Assembly: GCA_964530165.1 (NCBI GenBank)
Contig: CAZGYE010000343.1
Coordinates: forward strand, 1 to 5,716
Origin: CAZGYE01 sp964530165
Lineage (GTDB): Bacteria > Planctomycetota > Planctomycetia > Planctomycetales > Planctomycetaceae
DNA length: 5,716 nt
Direction of reading: 5' to 3'
The notes beneath the pieces are model-generated. The model made no database searches. It was given only the letters and a program-made list of their open reading frames with translations, and was not told the origin of the DNA. This document shows positions 1-5,090 of this stretch, piece by piece. The translations under genes and the position numbers were made by a program. Position 1 is the first letter of the stretch. Each line of letters opens with the position of its first letter.

Positions 1-1147
1 ACACGAACAACGGCCCGAACACGGCGATGCGAGCGATTCGCAGCACGGTCTTGTTCACGTCGAACAGTGCTGCGACGATGAGCAGCAGCAGCACGGCGAA
101 AAACGTCAGCAGCAGCACGCCACAGCCGATGGCCGCCATCTGTGTTTTGAAGAGGCTGCGTTCCGACGTCCTCTCGAAGCGCACGTCGATCGTCCGCCGT
201 CTGCGGATCGATTGCTGCGCCGCCTCAACGATCTCGAACGCTCCCGTCAGATCGGTCCAATCGGGGTAAGTGGATTTGCCTGTCTCTGCTGCCTGGAACT
301 GTTCCAGCAGGGCGCGTCCGATGTCGAATTCCTGTGGAACCGGCTCCGCGGTTGCCGGGTGGTCCTCAGTCTCGGTTCCGACCGTCTCCAATTGCAGCAG
401 TGAAGGGTCGTCACCGCCGGACAGGACGGCACGGCCCTTCTCGCCGGTTACGGTGAGCCGCCAAGAAGAGGGCGACGTGGTTGCTGTCAGCGACCATGAG
501 GCTTCCGGCAGGTCTTCGCCGGCCAGCGTGACGCTTGCCAGCGAGACGCCGCTGGGCGTCGTCCCCGAGTGCAGCGCGGTGACCCGGCTGTAATCGCCGC
601 CCACGCTGCACAACAAGGCGACGTCGAGGAGTAGTGCTTCGTCGATCTCGGCCCGCGCGAGCAACGGCGGGGACTTCGAAGCTGTTGCTGTTTGCATCGC
701 GCGTTCGAGCTGCAGGTGCAAGATACGGCCGAGCGAGCCACGCTCAACCAGTTCCCGCAGTCGTCCGAACTCGGGATGAACGTGCAGCGAAAACACCGGA
801 AACAGAAAACAACCCGTGTCATCGCGGATCAACGTCAATTCATAGACAAACGTCGAACCCTCAGCGGCGCACGGAAACAGAAGCAACGACCGCACGGCGG
901 CGGCAAGTTGTCTCCCGCCGGCGAGCACAGGTTCGCCACGGCCGGCAACGATGACGGCATCGATCGAATCGACCGACAACAACTCCTCCCAATCAGGACT
1001 GACTCGCACCGACGGCGATAACCGCAGTACATCGGGCAAGATCGTTTCCAACAGAGCCGCGTGCGAGAGCGTGTGCCGAGGATCGCTGGCGATCGCGGAA
1101 ACCAGCGGCAAAACGGCCGGGTCGTCGCCGAGCAGGGCGAAGTTCAT
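1..1147 (-). CDS. Gfo/Idh/MocA-like protein with C-terminal membrane anchor (partial, 3' end outside window)
   Basis: The reading frame is open for 382 codons from an ATG to the window edge, with no stop. The N-terminal part has the layout of the Gfo/Idh/MocA dehydrogenase family: a beta-alpha start (NFALLGDDPAVLPL, 2-15), then DWEELLSVDSIDAVIVAG (52-69), then a second-domain start with HPEFGRLRELVERGSLGRI (124-142). The family's usual NAD(P)-binding GxGxxG is reduced to G-D-D-P-A-V. The place where the catalytic EKP lysine is expected reads FPCAAEG (91-97), and the D-x-x-x-H pair near 175 has no histidine. I therefore infer a non-catalytic or altered homologue. A stretch rich in R and K (315-330) precedes a hydrophobic segment at about 337-361 (GCGVLLLTFFAVLLLLIVAA), and a second hydrophobic stretch begins near 370. 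The protein is therefore probably anchored with its Rossmann part in the cytoplasm. The start overlaps the mtnA stop as ATGA, and an AGAGGT ribosome site lies 9 bases upstream. The specific substrate or role is unknown. Confidence 0.8.
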   Translation of the reverse strand, partial: MNFALLGDDPAVLPLVSAIASDPRHTLSHAALLETILPDVLRLSPSVRVSPDWEELLSVDSIDAVIVAGRGEPVLAGGRQLAAAVRSLLLFPCAAEGSTFVYELTLIRDDTGCFLFPVFSLHVHPEFGRLRELVERGSLGRILHLQLERAMQTATASKSPPLLARAEIDEALLLDVALLCSVGGDYSRVTALHSGTTPSGVSLASVTLAGEDLPEASWSLTATTSPSSWRLTVTGEKGRAVLSGGDDPSLLQLETVGTETEDHPATAEPVPQEFDIGRALLEQFQAAETGKSTYPDWTDLTGAFEIVEAAQQSIRRRRTIDVRFERTSERSLFKTQMAAIGCGVLLLTFFAVLLLLIVAALFDVNKTVLRIARIAVFGPLFV

Positions 1148-2232
1148 CGCGCGAGCACCTCTCTGACGCGCTCGGCGCTGACCGGACGGATCAGACCCCG
1201 CTCGGTGACGATGGCCGTGATGTACTCGGCGGGCGTGACGTCGAAGGCCGGGTTGTAGACCTCGACGTTCGCGGGGGCCGTCTGCCTGCCGAAGCCGTGC
1301 GTGATCTCCTCGGGGGCACGCTGTTCGATGGGGATTTGATCGCCCGAGGAGAGCGACAGATCGAACGTGCTGGACGGGGCGGCCACGTAAAACGGTATCT
1401 CGTGCGCCCGCGCCAAAAACGCCACCGAATACGTCCCGATTTTGTTGGCCGTATCGCCGTTGGCGGCAATCCGGTCGGCGCCGGTGATGACCGCCGCAAC
1501 GCGACGCTGCTTCATCACCCAGCCGGCCATGGAATCGCAGATGAGGGTGACCGGCACGCGGCGCTCGGTCAACTCCCACGCGGTCAGCCGGGCGCCCTGC
1601 AGCAACGGCCGCGTCTCGTCGGCGTAGACGTGAATCCGTTTTCCCTGGGCGACGGCCGCGTAAACGACCGACAATGCCGTTCCGTCACCGGCCGTCGCAA
1701 GGCTGCCCGCGTTGCAATGCGTGAGGACTCCCTGATTGTCGGCGAGCAGCTCGGCTCCGACCCGGCCGATGGCGGCACACATGTCGCGATCTTCGGTTTC
1801 GATGTGGTTTGCTTCGTCCAGCAGCCGCTCCAAGACGTCACTCGATGAGAGGTCCGAGTGACTCTCAACCACGTTTCGCATGCGATTCAGCGCCCAGAAC
1901 AGGTTGACGGCCGTCGGCCGGCTCGTCGACAGAAATTCGGCGACTTCGTCAAACCGCTCGAGGAAGCGTTCGCGATTGCCGTCGGCTGCGTTTTGCAGTC
2001 CCAGAAGGACTCCGTAGGCGGCCGCCACCCCAATCGCCGGCGCGCCCCGCACTCGCAGCGAACGGATTGCCTCCCCAACCTGCTGGACGGTCTCGCACTC
2101 GATTTCGCGGTATTCGGCCGGCAGGAGAGTCTGATCGATCATCCGCAGCCGCCCCGACACGCCGCCCGTCCACGACAGCGTCGCCGGGGAAGCCGAGCCG
2201 GAGTCGGCAGACTTTGGGGCGCTCATGGTCAT
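1144..2232 (-). CDS. mtnA: S-methyl-5-thioribose-1-phosphate isomerase
   Basis: This cytosolic enzyme (EC 5.3.1.23) converts methylthioribose-1-phosphate to methylthioribulose-1-phosphate in methionine salvage. It belongs to the eIF2B-related family, and its 362 residues are near the usual length. Visible motifs are RGAPAIG (62-68), LTHCNAGSLAT (170-180), ADETRPLLQGARLTAWEL (204-221), DSMAGW (233-238) and TGADRIAANGDTANKIGTY (250-268). The family's catalytic pair is present as Cys173 in HCNAG and Asp253 in GADR. The intact GADRIAANGD loop and the RGAPAIG signature favour MtnA over the related ribose-1,5-bisphosphate isomerase or eIF2B subunits. The chosen ATG forms an ATGA overlap with the NIPSNAP stop; no clear Shine-Dalgarno precedes it, which fits coupled translation. 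A second ATG two codons later would give almost the same protein. The first 18 or so residues are poorly conserved in character and look like a short extension. The stop overlaps the next gene, also by ATGA. Confidence 0.97.
   Translation of the reverse strand: MTMSAPKSADSGSASPATLSWTGGVSGRLRMIDQTLLPAEYREIECETVQQVGEAIRSLRVRGAPAIGVAAAYGVLLGLQNAADGNRERFLERFDEVAEFLSTSRPTAVNLFWALNRMRNVVESHSDLSSSDVLERLLDEANHIETEDRDMCAAIGRVGAELLADNQGVLTHCNAGSLATAGDGTALSVVYAAVAQGKRIHVYADETRPLLQGARLTAWELTERRVPVTLICDSMAGWVMKQRRVAAVITGADRIAANGDTANKIGTYSVAFLARAHEIPFYVAAPSSTFDLSLSSGDQIPIEQRAPEEITHGFGRQTAPANVEVYNPAFDVTPAEYITAIVTERGLIRPVSAERVREVLAR
1157..1162 (-). promoter_or_regulatory. ribosome binding site of the Gfo/Idh-like gene
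   Basis: On the minus strand this reads AGAGGT, 9 bases before the ATG at 1147-1145. It lies inside the last codons of mtnA. It supports this ATG as the true start, and with the ATGA overlap it suggests reinitiation or coupled translation after mtnA. Confidence 0.5.
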
Positions 2233-2657
2233 TTCATCGGCGAGTAATCAGTCGGGTTGAGGTACTGGCTGACGACTTTGATCACGATCGGCCCGTCTTT
2301 GCGAGATTCCTTGAACACCTTCTTCCACTCGGCATCCTTGAAAAAGGCGGCCCACGATTTCTCGGCGGCGGCTTTGCTCTTGTGAGCGACGACGTACACC
2401 AGCGTGTTTTCCTTGTCCGTGGGAGTCCAGTACGCGACGCTCTTGATGCCGTGCCGCTCGAAGAGGCTCACCGTGTGGTCGCGGAACCGTTTGTGCAAGT
2501 CCGGCAGTCGGCCGGGAGTGGTTGTGTAGGTCCGCAGCTCGTAGACGTAGGACTGCTTCTTCTTCGATTCACCGCCTGCCGCGCTCGACAGAACAACGCC
2601 GCCCGCCGCCAGAACCGACAAGCCGACACAAGCCAACACAGCGCGCTTCATCGTCAT
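2229..2657 (-). CDS. exported NIPSNAP family protein
   Basis: The 142-residue protein has an N-terminal signal peptide (MKRAVLACVGLSVLAAGGVVLSS, about 3-25) with a plausible signal peptidase I site after Ala27 (SAA). One NIPSNAP-type alpha-beta barrel domain (about 37-138) follows: YVYELRTYTTTPGRLPDLHKRF at the start, a central HGIKSVAYWTPTD, then LVYVVAHKS and the helix SWAAFFKDAEWKKVFKES. NIPSNAP domains are ferredoxin-like dimeric folds whose bacterial function is mostly unknown, so none is assigned. The start at 2657 is chosen because GAGGAG sits 8 bases upstream and the signal peptide begins there. The frame stays open upstream to a GTG at 2780, but that would put 41 extra residues before the signal peptide and has no ribosome site. 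The stop overlaps the mtnA start as ATGA. An exported protein coupled to a cytosolic salvage enzyme is odd; it may only reflect operon compaction. Confidence 0.88.
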   Translation of the reverse strand: MTMKRAVLACVGLSVLAAGGVVLSSAAGGESKKKQSYVYELRTYTTTPGRLPDLHKRFRDHTVSLFERHGIKSVAYWTPTDKENTLVYVVAHKSKAAAEKSWAAFFKDAEWKKVFKESRKDGPIVIKVVSQYLNPTDYSPMK

Positions 2658-2776
2658 GGTGGAAACTCCTCTGTTTGCTGGAACTGTCCGGATGGCCTTG
2701 AAGACACAGCCCGCATTACAACCACTGGAGATTCGCAGGTAAAGCCCGCCGGCTGAGGCATCTCTCCGAAAAAGCT
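2658..2776. other. gap between baeRF and NIPSNAP genes
   Basis: This 119-base gap lies between two genes on the same strand. Apart from the GAGGAG ribosome site, I see only a very short stem (AGCC/GGCT around 2743-2754) with three following T on the minus strand, too weak to call a terminator. A promoter for the downstream three-gene operon could lie here, but no convincing -35/-10 pair is visible. Confidence 0.4.
2666..2671 (-). promoter_or_regulatory. ribosome binding site that fixes the NIPSNAP start
   Basis: The minus strand reads GAGGAG, 8 bases before the ATG at 2657-2655. This is a strong Shine-Dalgarno at normal spacing. It decides between the signal-peptide start and the longer upstream open frame. 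Confidence 0.75.
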
Positions 2777-3937
2777 TCACCAGCGAAGGATTGCTGCGAG
2801 GGGGCCGTCAGCCGGGACGTGTTCCGGCGTCACCACGTAGGCCGTTCCGCCGCCGGCAATTGTTTTCGTGACCGCCAGATCCAGCAGGTCCTCGTCGCCT
2901 GGTTCTTCGTCGGTGTGGCTTCGCACGTCACCGTTTTCGGCGTCGAAGCGGCCCCAAATGGGAACGCCCAATGCGGAAAAGAGAACTTCCACCTGCCCAT
3001 GCACCGCCGCCGGCAGAACCGTTTCAATCTGGTCGCTCGTCCGTTCGGTGGCGACGAGTTTGAGATAACGGGTGGCATCTTGCCTGATGCCCTGGTCGAA
3101 CTTCGGCTGAACCACCGGCAAGGCGCGTTCGAGCATTTCTTTTTCGGTCAGTTTATCGGGACTTCCGGTCACGCCAGCGTCCAAGAGGTGTGGATAGCGG
3201 CAGACCTCTCGGAACATGGGATGGTAATAGTCGACGGCGGCCAGCACGAGCGGGACGTCTTCTCCTTTGAGCATCTCTTCCACGTGTTTGGCCACGATTC
3301 GAAAGTATTCGGTCAGGAGCTTCTTCTCCTCATCCTTGGGTCTTCCCTGGCCATGCATGATGCCAACCCAAGAGCCGGCCCGTCCGCCCGGGGCCGAGGT
3401 GTGGTACTGAAACGATTTCTCGATTTCCGTGCCGGCCAGGGCCTGATCGATGTTTTGCGGCATGTTCTCGGGCAGGCTGACCGGCGCAATCCGGGAGTCG
3501 CGGCCTCGAAACAGTTTGACGTTCTTGGGACTCAGACCGAGCAGATAAAAACGGTCGTCACGCCGCAGTGCATGCACCAATCGACTGAGATGGAACCGCT
3601 TGCCGACCACCACGGTTTCCGGACAACTGTAGGGCAGCCGGAAGCAACGAAAAAAGCCGGGAGCGATCAGCACGCCCATCCCGTTTGCAGCGGAAGCGCG
3701 TCCGAGGTTCGGGTCGCGTTGCAGGTCTCTTGCCGGACGCAGCAGGTCCTTGACCTTGGGACCGCGCAGTCCATTTCCCACCAGCCGATCTTCCGCCCGG
3801 TCCACCAAATTCCTGAAGCGAATGGTATTCTGCTTGGATTCCTCCACTGTTCGGTGCAGCGGCATGTAAATCGAGACGCTGCGCTGGTTGTCGTGTGACG
3901 CCAAGTGTCGCAATTCATCGGGAGTAATCTGCTTCAT
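2777..3937 (-). CDS. baeRF-superfamily protein (bacterial archaeo-eukaryotic release-factor-like, family 3 or 7 type)
   Basis: The product has 386 residues, no signal peptide and no membrane segment, so it is probably cytosolic. It shows the recognisable layout of the baeRF group, bacterial homologues of aRF1/eRF1 described by comparative genomics. An N-terminal SVSIYMPLHRT (20-30) is followed by a basic helix, NTIRFRNLVDRAEDRL (37-52). Next come GMGVLIAPGFFRCFRLP (86-102), KRFHLSRLVHAL (113-124) and RFYLLGLSPKNVKLFRG (129-145). A middle helical part holds HGQGRPKDEEKKLL (195-208) and VPLVLAAVDYYHPMFREV (228-245). The C-terminal Pelota-like part holds ETVLPAAVHGQVEVLF (305-320), WGRFD (328-332) and PGDEDLLDLAVTKTI (346-360). 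A role on ribosomes (rescue, quality control or hibernation) is inferred from the fold only. I cannot separate families 3 and 7 by eye. The chosen start has AGGAG 7 bases upstream; an in-frame start 8 codons earlier lacks this. The following gene is 119 bases away on the same strand. Confidence 0.8.
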   Translation of the reverse strand: MKQITPDELRHLASHDNQRSVSIYMPLHRTVEESKQNTIRFRNLVDRAEDRLVGNGLRGPKVKDLLRPARDLQRDPNLGRASAANGMGVLIAPGFFRCFRLPYSCPETVVVGKRFHLSRLVHALRRDDRFYLLGLSPKNVKLFRGRDSRIAPVSLPENMPQNIDQALAGTEIEKSFQYHTSAPGGRAGSWVGIMHGQGRPKDEEKKLLTEYFRIVAKHVEEMLKGEDVPLVLAAVDYYHPMFREVCRYPHLLDAGVTGSPDKLTEKEMLERALPVVQPKFDQGIRQDATRYLKLVATERTSDQIETVLPAAVHGQVEVLFSALGVPIWGRFDAENGDVRSHTDEEPGDEDLLDLAVTKTIAGGGTAYVVTPEHVPADGPLAAILRW

Positions 3938-3944
3938 TATGGGG

Positions 3945-3949
3945 CTCCT
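3945..3949 (-). promoter_or_regulatory. ribosome binding site that fixes the baeRF start
   Basis: The minus strand reads AGGAG, 7 bases before the ATG at 3937-3935. It sits inside the possible 8-codon upstream extension, so it argues for the shorter protein that begins MKQITPDEL. Confidence 0.7.
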
Positions 3950-3988
3950 GAATGTTACCAAGAAATCCGATCGACGTCTTTGCCAAGA

Positions 3989-4057
3989 GTCGAGAGTGGA
4001 GAGTTGACAACCACATTCCGAGTTCTTTCTCTCAACTCTAGACTCTCAACCCTCGAC
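3989..4057 (-). terminator. imperfect inverted repeat after pcm, possible terminator
   Basis: Arms at 3994-4007 and 4032-4045 pair at 12 of 14 positions, with one 2-base internal mismatch and a 24-base loop. A second register (3989-4003 with 4043-4057) pairs at 13 of 15 positions, plus one G-U in the transcript. Both arms are built from the same GAGAGT/GAGTTGA wording, so several registers compete. The outer arm includes the pcm stop codon at 4048-4046. The position, just after pcm and before the baeRF ribosome site, suits a transcription end or attenuator, but there is no T tract, so an intrinsic terminator is uncertain. It could also be a simple-sequence relic. Confidence 0.35.
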
Positions 4058-4801
4058 GTTTTCGTCCCAACCGCACTGTCCGATCAACGGCACGAACGCG
4101 AAACCGCCAAGCGTTTCGGATGTGAATTGCTCTCCACGCTGCGTGAAGCGGTACATGGTTTGGATGCGCGGCGCCGGGCCAATGGGAATGACAATTCTCC
4201 CTCCGTCAGCCAGTTGTTCGCGATAGGGGTCCGGCAACGATTCGGCTCCTGCGGTGACCACGATGCCGTCGAAGAGACCCTTTTCAGGCAGGCCCAGGGT
4301 CCCGTCGGCCGTGTAAACCTCGACGTTCTCATAGCCCAGCCGCTTCAGCCGCGCCTGCGCCTGCTCGGCCAATTCCGGAATCCGTTCCAACGAATAGACG
4401 AAACGGGCCAGATGCGACAGCACGGCCGCCGCATACCCGCAGCCGGCGCCCACCTCCAGCACCCTCTCGGAGCCGGTCAGCCGCAGCGATTCGCACATGA
4501 AGGCGACGGTATAGGGCTGCGAGATGGTCTGCTTGTATCCGATGGCGAGCGGACCGTCGTCATAGGCGGCGTCGCGCAGATGTTCCGACACGAACTCTTC
4601 CCGGGGAACTTGCGACATGGCTTCGAGCACGCGTTCATCCGCAATGCCCCGCGCACGAACCTGCCGGTCGACCATCTGACGCCGCAGGTCGCGATAGCGC
4701 AAATCTATTCCAGCATCCGAAGACGCCGGCTGCTCCGGACGGCCCATCTCCTCCGGCCTCGTCTCGACTGACACAGAAAAGCCCGCCAGCCGTCTCGTCA
4801 C
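4046..4801 (-). CDS. pcm: protein-L-isoaspartate O-methyltransferase
   Basis: This cytosolic repair enzyme (EC 2.1.1.77) methylates L-isoaspartyl residues of aged proteins using S-adenosylmethionine. With the GTG start the product has 251 residues; the family core is about 210. Visible motifs are MVDRQVRARGI (43-53), VPREEFV (65-71), IGYKQTISQPYTVAFM (87-102), SAM motif I VLEVGAGCGYAAAVL (114-128), the acidic end of the next strand in YSLER (136-140), FDGIVVTAGAESLP (177-190), GGRIVIPIG (200-208) and the closing FVPLIG (236-241). Motif I has Cys121 where Ser is common. The first 33 or so residues lie before the conserved core and have no domain character. The start is uncertain: the GTG at 4801 has no clear ribosome site, while the ATG at 4747 has GGAGGAG directly against it, too close for normal use. 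An in-frame TGA lies a few codons upstream of the GTG, so the frame cannot extend further. Confidence 0.93.
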   Translation of the reverse strand: MTRRLAGFSVSVETRPEEMGRPEQPASSDAGIDLRYRDLRRQMVDRQVRARGIADERVLEAMSQVPREEFVSEHLRDAAYDDGPLAIGYKQTISQPYTVAFMCESLRLTGSERVLEVGAGCGYAAAVLSHLARFVYSLERIPELAEQAQARLKRLGYENVEVYTADGTLGLPEKGLFDGIVVTAGAESLPDPYREQLADGGRIVIPIGPAPRIQTMYRFTQRGEQFTSETLGGFAFVPLIGQCGWDENVEG

Positions 4802-4827
4802 GGCTGTACGGGCATTCTTAGCGACAC

Positions 4828-4837
4828 GTCAATTGAC
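4828..4837. promoter_or_regulatory. perfect 10-bp palindrome upstream of pcm
   Basis: GTCAATTGAC is perfectly self-complementary and lies 27 bases before the pcm GTG. On the minus strand it contains TTGACG, which could serve as a -35 box, but the matching -10 position (GTACAG) is poor. It is a possible operator; a 10-bp palindrome can arise by chance. Confidence 0.25.
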
Positions 4838-4842
4838 CCATC

Positions 4843-4856
4843 GGGAGTCGACTCCC
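4843..4856. promoter_or_regulatory. perfect 14-bp palindrome upstream of pcm
   Basis: GGGAGTCGACTCCC is perfectly self-complementary with no spacer. It lies 5 bases from the 10-bp palindrome and before the repeat island. The form fits a binding site for a dimeric regulator, or a short hairpin in the transcript. No regulator is visible in the window to pair it with. Confidence 0.35.
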
Positions 4857-4878
4857 TTCCAACCCCAATTATTCACTA

Positions 4879-4905
4879 GGCACCCAAACCGACGACTTGT
4901 CGTCG
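4879..4905 (-). repeat. flipped copy of the palindromic repeat unit
   Basis: In reverse complement this block matches the 27-base core of the three tandem units (for example 5004-5030) at 25 of 27 positions. The two differences sit at paired positions of the 16-bp palindrome (CGACGACTTGTCGTCG here), so the 7-bp arms stay perfectly complementary. It makes an inverted pair with the tandem array. Confidence 0.8.
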
Positions 4906-4906
4906 C

Positions 4907-4931
4907 CGGGTGTGCTGTGCAACCAGTTGAT
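4907..4931 (+). repeat. decayed partial repeat unit
   Basis: The block between the flipped unit and the tandem array holds a GGGTG element and CAACCAGTTG (4920-4929). The latter matches the palindrome centre CAACAAGTTG with one change. It looks like a shortened, mutated copy; the alignment is by eye and loose. Confidence 0.35.
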
Positions 4932-5036
4932 TGCGACAACAAGTTGTCGATTTGGGTGCCACAAAGTGCGACAACAAGTTGTCGGTTTGGGTGCCACAAA
5001 GTGCGACAACAAGTTGTCGGTTTGGGTGCCACAAAG
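4932..5036 (+). repeat. three tandem 35-bp palindromic repeats
   Basis: The units are 4932-4966, 4967-5001 and 5002-5036. The last two are identical and the first differs by one base (A for G at 4950). Each unit is TG, then a 16-bp palindrome CGACAACAAGTTGTCG (two 7-bp arms around AA), then a G/A-TTTGGGTGCC tail, then ACAAAG. In RNA the palindrome can form a 6-bp stem with a 4-base loop. The array lies downstream of nadB and upstream of pcm. There are no unique spacers, so it is not a CRISPR array, and 35 is not a multiple of three, so it is not a coding repeat. Near-identity of the units suggests recent duplication or homogenisation. Confidence 0.9.
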
Positions 5037-5090
5037 ACAGCCTATGAATAATCCCGACTAATCAGAATTGTAAGCCCGATGTCATAAAGT

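Larger units (their letters stand above)
4868..5052. repeat. repeat island bounded by an outer inverted repeat (4868-4881 / 5040-5052)
   Basis: The left end reads ATTATTCACTAGGC, and the right end read in reverse complement gives ATTATTCATAGGC: 13 bases shared with one single-base indel. The palindromic repeat units lie between them. The whole 185-base block therefore has nested inverted symmetry, as seen in small non-autonomous mobile elements (MITE- or REPIN-like) or in large hairpin RNAs. I see no clear target-site duplication and no gene inside. Confidence 0.5.
4802..5090. other. 289-base gene-free gap between nadB and pcm
   Basis: The gap is largely filled by the repeat island (4868-5052) and by two palindromes near pcm. 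The rest, 5053-5090 just after the nadB stop, is AT-richer and shows nothing recognisable. Short open frames cross the repeats on both strands, but they only translate the repeat in shifting frames and are not genes. Confidence 0.6.

Noticed and set aside
2229..2657. Lipoprotein signal in the NIPSNAP protein (VLAC at residues 7-10)
   Set aside because: The cysteine comes before the hydrophobic core rather than after it, so it cannot be a lipobox; an ordinary signal peptide fits better.
2741..2756. Intrinsic terminator after the baeRF gene
   Set aside because: The stem is only about 4 bp and is followed by three T on the minus strand, too weak to support.
2658..2780. 41-residue N-terminal extension of the NIPSNAP protein from a GTG at 2780
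   Set aside because: It would bury the signal peptide, has no ribosome site, and would ignore the strong GAGGAG that precedes the 2657 ATG.
2819..3898. Long plus-strand open frame (359 codons) opposite the baeRF gene
   Set aside because: It has no recognisable domain and lies wholly inside a well-supported gene on the other strand. Long antisense frames are common in GC-rich DNA.
3938..4045. Promoter for the baeRF gene
   Set aside because: TTGTCA- and TTGGCA-like hexamers are present, but no -10 box stands at a suitable distance.
3905..4771. Plus-strand open frame (288 codons) opposite pcm
   Set aside because: It is the antisense of the conserved pcm gene and runs across the inverted repeat; its translation shows no family motif.
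4932..5036. CRISPR array
   Set aside because: The 35-bp unit is the whole period, with no unique spacers between repeats, and no cas gene is near.
4829..5051. Small open frames on both strands across the repeat island
   Set aside because: Their translations only repeat the 35-bp units in changing frames, because 35 is not a multiple of three. No ribosome site or protein motif supports them.
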